Shown here piece after piece: positions 58,931 to 64,000 of a stretch of 64,000 nucleotides of DNA. The DNA comes from Oikopleura dioica (Eukaryota; Chordata; Appendicularia; Copelata; Oikopleuridae). Numbering within the stretch: the stretch's first letter is position 1; each line of letters starts with the position of its first letter. The notes below the pieces were generated by a model, which searched no databases, was not told the DNA's origin, and saw only the letters and a program-made list of their open reading frames with translations. Location: the NCBI GenBank assembly GCA_907165135.1, contig OU015569.1, forward strand, positions 3,038,001-3,102,000. The letters run 5' to 3'. The position numbers and the translations under genes were made by a program.

Positions 58931-61149
58931 ATGGCATTCGATCGATTCCCCGGTCCCGGATTCGGGTTAGAACGAAGGCCTCCTCCTCGCAGATTCACAC
59001 CCCCGGGGCCACATGACCACGAAGATTTCGTGATTAAACAACAACTCAAAGCCGGGAAGTTATTTCAACAAGACTCCTGCGCTCTGTGTCTGTTTTTCGA
59101 GGAGACAAATACGGCGGCTTTTACGTGCGATAAAGACGGCGGAGGGAGAAAGTTCTACTGCGCTAAGCATGTGAAAAAGATTCCGGAACACAACAGGGAA
59201 CATAAAAACTACCATGCGCCAATGACGATATATCCGCATCCGACGATGAAGCGAAAGGAGTTTGACGATATTCTGGACAAGAATATTGATGATACAGAGG
59301 TAAACGCTTGTTTTCCATCTTTTGCTATTTGCTACTGTAGCTTTTGGCCGACTGTATGATCGAAGAGCTCAACATCCACAAAGCGGCGATGATCAAGTCA
59401 GTCCACGATCGAGCAAAAGCGATGCGGGAGCATTGGGCGAGAGCGATGCTCATTCAAGAAGGCGTAGTCAAAGCCAGCTCCGAGCGGAACAGTGAAGAAC
59501 GAAAAAAAAGAATAATGGCCGTGCAGCAACGCTATGACCTGATTAAACAGCCGCTTGAGGACTTTCGCAGTGGCAAACTAACTGATGAGTTCGACTTTAA
59601 ACGTGCTGCGCTTAAAACCATCGACTACAGTAAGTTCACCTGCTATTGATAAGTTGTGATTTAAAATCCTCTTCAGTTCAAAAATGTAAAATCGCGCATC
59701 CACTATCTACGGAAGTTGGCATCGCACCTGGTGGAAAATATTACGACGCCTTTGGCCCAACTCCGATGCTTTTCTCTTGGGCAAAGGTCGATGCGATCAA
59801 TTGCCACTGGCGCGATCTCTCCGCCGCCAAGCTCGTTTACGTCGAGCCAAACGAGATGCCAAAGTGGAACCTTCGCGATTTTCCTGTCATCACTGTCGAG
59901 CATCCTGATAGAGCAAAGCTCGGTGTTGCGATGATCGCGGCTATTTCTTTGCGAGCACGAGTGCTGATTGAATGTGGTTTTATCCGACCCTACGAGAACA
60001 TGGATCAAATAAGGGAGTTGGCGCAGAAATCAGCGGCTAATCAAAAGACACTTGCGGTGATTTACCGAAACGATACTGACGATAGTCTTCACCGAATGGC
60101 TCTTCGCTACTTGTCACGTGAGCCCTTTCTCCCTTCTTCTTCCTCATTCTCCCTTAGCTACGTTCAAAGATACGCGAGAAACTCTGGCTTTGCAGATATT
60201 CTTCGAGCTGATCGACGAAGAAATGAATGTAAAAGACGTCGTTTCCCTGATCAGAGAGGAATTCCGCGCCCCGGGTCTCGAGTATCAACTTCGAAAGAAC
60301 TACCGAGGCATAACTCTCAACACTTTCATCATCTTCCCTCAAGATGAACTGGAGCTAAAATTCATTAAAAAAGCACTTGATAGCGATCCTTATTTATTCA
60401 AGCGAGATGGAGTCGCAAAGGTTGAAGGTAGATTCATATTTTCGCATATATTTCGGACTTTGAATTTATTTTAGTAAAGAGCAAATCGAACTTCATTCTG
60501 ACCGACTTGGACGACCCAAACAATCCACCTGTTATCATCACAGAGCAGCGACTCAAGGATAAAAATTTTCTCGAGTGCCCGGACGATCTGCAAGTGTCGA
60601 TGGCGATGCCAGCGATGGTGATTGAGTGTTGGTTTGATTTGGCGCATCCGACCGGTGGCGAGAAAAACTACGATCCTATCATCAAGCAAATGTTAATCAT
60701 GTCTAGTCTACATGAGATCCGACTGGAGGTCAACCAGATGACCAAACCTCTTAAGATCTCGCTTGAGAAGCCTTGCGACTATGAACGAATGCCTTGGGTT
60801 TGGCTTTGCGCGGCAAAGGTAAGAAAACATGTTATAAATGACTTTCCATAAGAATTTTTCGGTCAAAAAAATTTTTTCTGAGTTATCACCATATTCTGAA
60901 AGCCCGTGTCAGAATTAGTAGAATCCCCAAATTCTATCACTTGATGACGTCACGATGTAACTGATGATTGAAGGTCCAGTTTTAACTCTTCTTTTCCATT
61001 AGGTCAGGGGAAAATCAATCGAAGAAGAGTTGGACGCGATGTGGAAAAAGCGAATATACGGGTTTGCCGCAATTGACGAAGAAAGAGCTGACTGTCTTGA
61101 TAGACGCGAATATGATTCGTATTCGTCCTCAGAATATTCTGATTATTAG
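58931..61149 (+). CDS. Uncharacterised protein with Cys/His cluster
   Basis: I do not recognise this family. Five or six GT-AG-joined exons give about 610 residues starting MAFDRFPGPGFGLERRPPPR, an Arg/Pro/Gly-rich head like those of RNA-binding proteins. Residues about 55-95 hold a Cys/His cluster (SCALCLF, FTCDKDGGGRKFYCAKHVKK, EHNREHKNYH) that could bind zinc. A coiled-coil-like segment follows (MREHWARAMLIQEG, SSERNSEERKKRIMAVQQRY). The rest is a long folded-looking part (MLFSWAKVDAINCHWRDLSA, TLALQIFFELIDEEMNVKD, AMVIECWFDLAHPTGGEKNY) ending in a Tyr/Ser/Asp tail (DSYSSSEYSDY). It lies between raptor and NMD3 on the same strand, 223 bp after the raptor stop. Confidence 0.75.
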
Positions 61150-61323
61150 AACTAGCCTCGTCAGTAGGTGCCGTTCTCTCTTCGGGATCTTTGACCTCAT
61201 AATGTACATTTATTTTAAATTACTAAACTCACTGCGAAACAGCTCTAGGTTTTCCTAGTATACTGTATACTATCAAAACTAGCCTTATCACAATTACTAT
61301 CACATTCTTCGTTTATTGCCTTT

Positions 61324-61420
61324 TTCAAGTCCAATAGCAAAATCGCTATTTAAATAGTAAGTTTCAAGTTCAATAGCAAAATCGCTATTTAAATAGTAAG
61401 TTTCAAGTTCAGTAAAACTG
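61324..61420 (+). repeat. 39-bp tandem repeat upstream of NMD3
   Basis: Two and a half copies of a 39-bp unit (61324-61362, 61363-61401, then a partial copy), nearly identical. Each contains the dyad AATAGCAAAATCGCTATT. It lies in the 321-bp gap before the NMD3 start and could act as a spacer or in RNA processing; no function is established. Confidence 0.85.
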
Positions 61421-61470
61421 GAAAAAGCTGTACAACTGCCGATTCACTATCAATTTTCTATTCTAGTAGA

Positions 61471-63174
61471 ATGGAATACATACCCACTTCGCAAGGGTCA
61501 GTCGGTCGGATCTTGTGCTGCCAATGTGGCGTTCCAATTGAACCAAATCCGACGAATACATGTGTGACTTGCTTGAAAGGGCAAGTGGACATCACCCAAG
61601 GAATCCCTCGACAGTCAGGTATTTATCATCTTCAACGCAAAAAAACGTCGACTTATCTAGTGGTTAACTTTTGTCGCGGCTGTGACCGATACCTTCAGCC
61701 ACCAAGCTCATGGATTCAAGCTGATCTCGAGTCGCGGGAATTGCTGACGCTCCTGATTAAGAAACTCAAGGGCAACTTGACAGATGTACGCCTCACCGAT
61801 GCTAGCTTCATTTGGACAGAACCGCATTCCAAGCGAATTAAAATCAAACTCACAGTGCAGAAAGAAATTCAAGAGGGAGCTGTTCTCGAGCAGATCATTC
61901 CCATTGAATTCGTTGTTCAAGGTAATTTCAAGGTATTGATTGAACAAGATTAACTTGTTATCAGGACAGCAGTGTACTGATTGCCAGCGAGTCGAAGCGA
62001 AGAACTTCTGGAAGAGCGTAGTGCAAGTGCGTCAAAAAGTCAAGCACAAACGAACTTTCCTCTACTTGGAACAAGTTATTCTAAAATACAACATGTTCGA
62101 GAACACTATCCGAATTGGCCCTACTCAGCACGGCCTCGATTTTTCTACGGCCGTCCTCAAGATAGCCGAAAACTTGTCGAATTCCTCCAACAAGTGGTGC
62201 CGATTAAGTACAAAACAGCTCAGAAGCTGGTCGGGCACGATACTCATAATGCAACTTATAACTATAAGCAAACTTATCACTGTGAACTGCCAGTAGTTTG
62301 CAAAGATGATCTTGTTTGTCTGGATAAAAAATTAGCCGCAAAAATGGGTGAGTAAGCTGTTAATTGAAATCAAGGAAGAGTAACTTCTTATTCAGGAAAT
62401 ATGGGACAGTTGTTGATCTGTCTTCGAGTGACTTCAACAATTCAGCTGATTGATCCGGCCACTCTTCAGCTCCGAGAAGTCGACGGGTCCCATTACTGGG
62501 CTAATCCTTTTGAACCGATTGCTTCTTCCGCGCGTTTGGTTAAGGTGAGGCTTATTTTGAAAATATCAGATGATTGAACATATTTTTTAGTTTGTAGTGA
62601 TGGAGAAAGAACTACTAGGAAAGAATGATAGAAACCACAAGGCGGGCCAGGGTAAACTGAGCTTCAAACACCAGCTGGCAGATCTTTACGTGATTCGCGA
62701 AGATGAGCTCGGCACTCACGACGACTACATTCACTGTAGAACACATTTGGGTCAACATCTCGACGTTGGAGATGAAGTCCTAGGTTATGACATGAAGAAT
62801 ATGAACTGCAACAGCGATGCCTTGGACGGAATGAATGGTAATCACCCTGACGCGGTGCTAGTGAGAAAGATCTATGGCGACTCTAGAAGACGAGCTCAAT
62901 TGCGAAAGTTCAAGCTGCGCCGAGTTATTGAATACAAAACTGATAAGGTACGAGTATTATTGAAAATAGTTGACTAATTCATGTTAAAGGATGACGAAGA
63001 TGTACAGCGAATGGAGGAAGAACTAGAAGAAGATCCAGAAGTGAGAACGAATGTTAATATGTATCACAACCCAGAAGCCAACTTCTCGGATAATGAAGAT
63101 TTGCCAAGAGTGGACCTTGCCGAGTTGTTAGACGCCGTTAATCTGGATGATAAAACTGTTCCAGCTGATTTTTA
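61471..63174 (+). CDS. NMD3: 60S ribosomal export adaptor NMD3 (one homopolymer frame break)
   Basis: NMD3 bridges the pre-60S subunit to CRM1 for nuclear export. The N-terminal treble-clef zinc region shows ILCCQCGVPIEPN, CVTCLKGQVDI, VNFCRGCDRYLQPP and then, after the first intron, QQCTDCQRVEAKNFW. Conserved blocks follow: LEQVILKYNMFENTIRI, FYGRPQDSRKLVEFLQQV, NATYNYKQTYHCELPVVCK, FVVMEKELL, HCRTHLGQHLDVGDEVLGYD, and the acidic export-signal-bearing end LPRVDLAELLDAVNL. The frame breaks at T5 (62140-62144), in a spot where the family has GLDFFY; one more T repairs it. Since the rest is intact and conserved, this is probably a sequence error. Introns are GT-AG. The stop is 54 bp before the next ATG. 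Confidence 0.93.
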
Positions 63175-63228
63175 AATCTAAAATTAACGTGTGCTGGATT
63201 ATCTCAAACAACTTTTTTCCGTTTCAGA

Positions 63229-64000
63229 ATGCGTTTTCTCCGTCGATTCTCGCTTCAAAGCAGAAGCTACAGAAAGCGATACGTAAAGGACTACGATTTT
63301 ATGGAGACGGTTCCGGCGGTCGAGGCGAATTTGAAAGAACACGGCTTCAGAAACATTGGCGGACACTTCGTCGATGCTTCCAAAATAACGAACATGCTCA
63401 TGCTCTCCGCTGATCGAGCACATTATGCGTATGTTCTGCCATTTCAACCCACTCCTATGCAGAAGTTGCTCGCAAGTTCGAGTAGCGAAGAGCTGTTGAA
63501 CACGATCATGGTTGAGTACAACCAACTATCAGACGATGACAGAAGTGAAGTGATAAAATATCTTGGCTTTGGGTCGAATCAGAATCTTCCCACGACGCAT
63601 CCAGCTGTTGCTAGGACCTTCATCGACGTTGCCAATTTACTTCCAAATGTTGATCCAACTGTTCTTCTCCCACTACTCAAGAGAGCCTCTGCTATGGAAT
63701 TCGATTCTTCTTCGAACTGTATCAAACAGATCACGACTTCCATCGAGTACAATATCAACGAGCTGGGGTTGATAGACTGCGCCCTGCTTCACGACACATT
63801 GAACAAGAAATACTCCTCAATGTATTCGAATTCCAGCACCGAAGCGTTGCTCAAAGCACGAGGGAAAGTTCTCTTCTCTCAAATGGAAATTCAAAACTAC
63901 CACGGGCAGGATAACTTCGATCTAGATGACGTGAGAATAGTTTGTCTACTGATGGAGCTTCTCGATTACCCTGCTCAAACGAGTCTACTCTCAACACTGG
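63229..64000 (+). CDS. Mitochondrial-type protein, 5' part (FAST-kinase-like?)
   Basis: The gene runs off the window end. The ATG at 63229 follows TTTTTTCCGTTTCAG by one base, a strong trans-splice acceptor. With the 54-bp gap after NMD3 this suggests a downstream operon gene. The start MRFLRRFSLQSRSYRKRY is Arg-rich without acidic residues, like a mitochondrial presequence. The remaining 235 or so residues are helical with repeated leucines (MLMLSADRAHYAYVL, VARTFIDVANLLPNVD, VRIVCLLMELLDYPAQT), the look of FASTKD/RAP-type helical-repeat RNA proteins. No diagnostic motif is inside the window, so the family is only a guess. No intron is needed up to the window end. Confidence 0.6.
   Translation, partial: MRFLRRFSLQSRSYRKRYVKDYDFMETVPAVEANLKEHGFRNIGGHFVDASKITNMLMLSADRAHYAYVLPFQPTPMQKLLASSSSEELLNTIMVEYNQLSDDDRSEVIKYLGFGSNQNLPTTHPAVARTFIDVANLLPNVDPTVLLPLLKRASAMEFDSSSNCIKQITTSIEYNINELGLIDCALLHDTLNKKYSSMYSNSSTEALLKARGKVLFSQMEIQNYHGQDNFDLDDVRIVCLLMELLDYPAQTSLLSTL

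Overview
This is a compact chordate genome, most likely an appendicularian tunicate (larvacean, Oikopleura dioica or a close relative). Introns are mostly 30-100 nt. Many use GC-AG, GA-AG or GG-AG ends where a conserved protein leaves no other choice. Genes are packed head to tail with 50-350 bp between them, and several start codons sit just after a pyrimidine tract plus AG, as expected for spliced-leader trans-splicing. The proteins are animal: Ikaros, nibrin, POMGNT1, raptor, flower, stomatin and a Cys-loop receptor. TTAGGG-like runs recur. No bacterial or viral genes were seen. All gene models come from reading splice sites and frames by eye.

Layout. 1-4107: a secreted-type protein with three trefoil domains. 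4108-10816: mostly non-coding; it holds a 512-bp foldback element with a 9-bp target-site duplication and one candidate small secreted-peptide gene. 10817-13326: GH35 beta-galactosidase. 13650-16173: a tail-anchored Cys-rich protein (-) and a basic, probably nuclear protein (+). 16664-20075: anion-type Cys-loop receptor. 21666-24914: flower-family membrane protein, a small basic protein, a TTAA-flanked inverted-repeat element and a very acidic protein. 24915-36718: an Ikaros-family zinc-finger gene with about 8 kb of upstream and first-intron DNA, probably regulatory. 37038-43129: an acidic protein, two small genes on the minus strand (one clearly secreted), a stomatin and a secreted Tyr/Asp-rich protein.

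43397-50970 (-): a tight colinear series, nibrin > POMGNT1-like > AARSD1 > PHPT1 > secreted CULT-domain protein. It has 97-159 bp between stop and next start and looks like one polycistronic unit. 51778-64000 (+): a ribosomal-L1-domain nucleolar protein, raptor, an uncharacterised zinc-binding-like protein, NMD3, and the start of a protein with a mitochondrial-type presequence. The last two are 54 bp apart.

The most notable observation is in AARSD1. A 521-bp inverted-repeat element with a 9-bp target-site duplication appears to have inserted into coding sequence and to be removed as a GG-AG intron. The duplication supplies the 3' splice site, so splicing restores the ancestral reading frame. 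Several otherwise intact conserved genes (NMD3, nibrin, one acidic protein, perhaps AARSD1) have a one-base frame break at a homopolymer run, which points to long-read assembly errors rather than pseudogenes.
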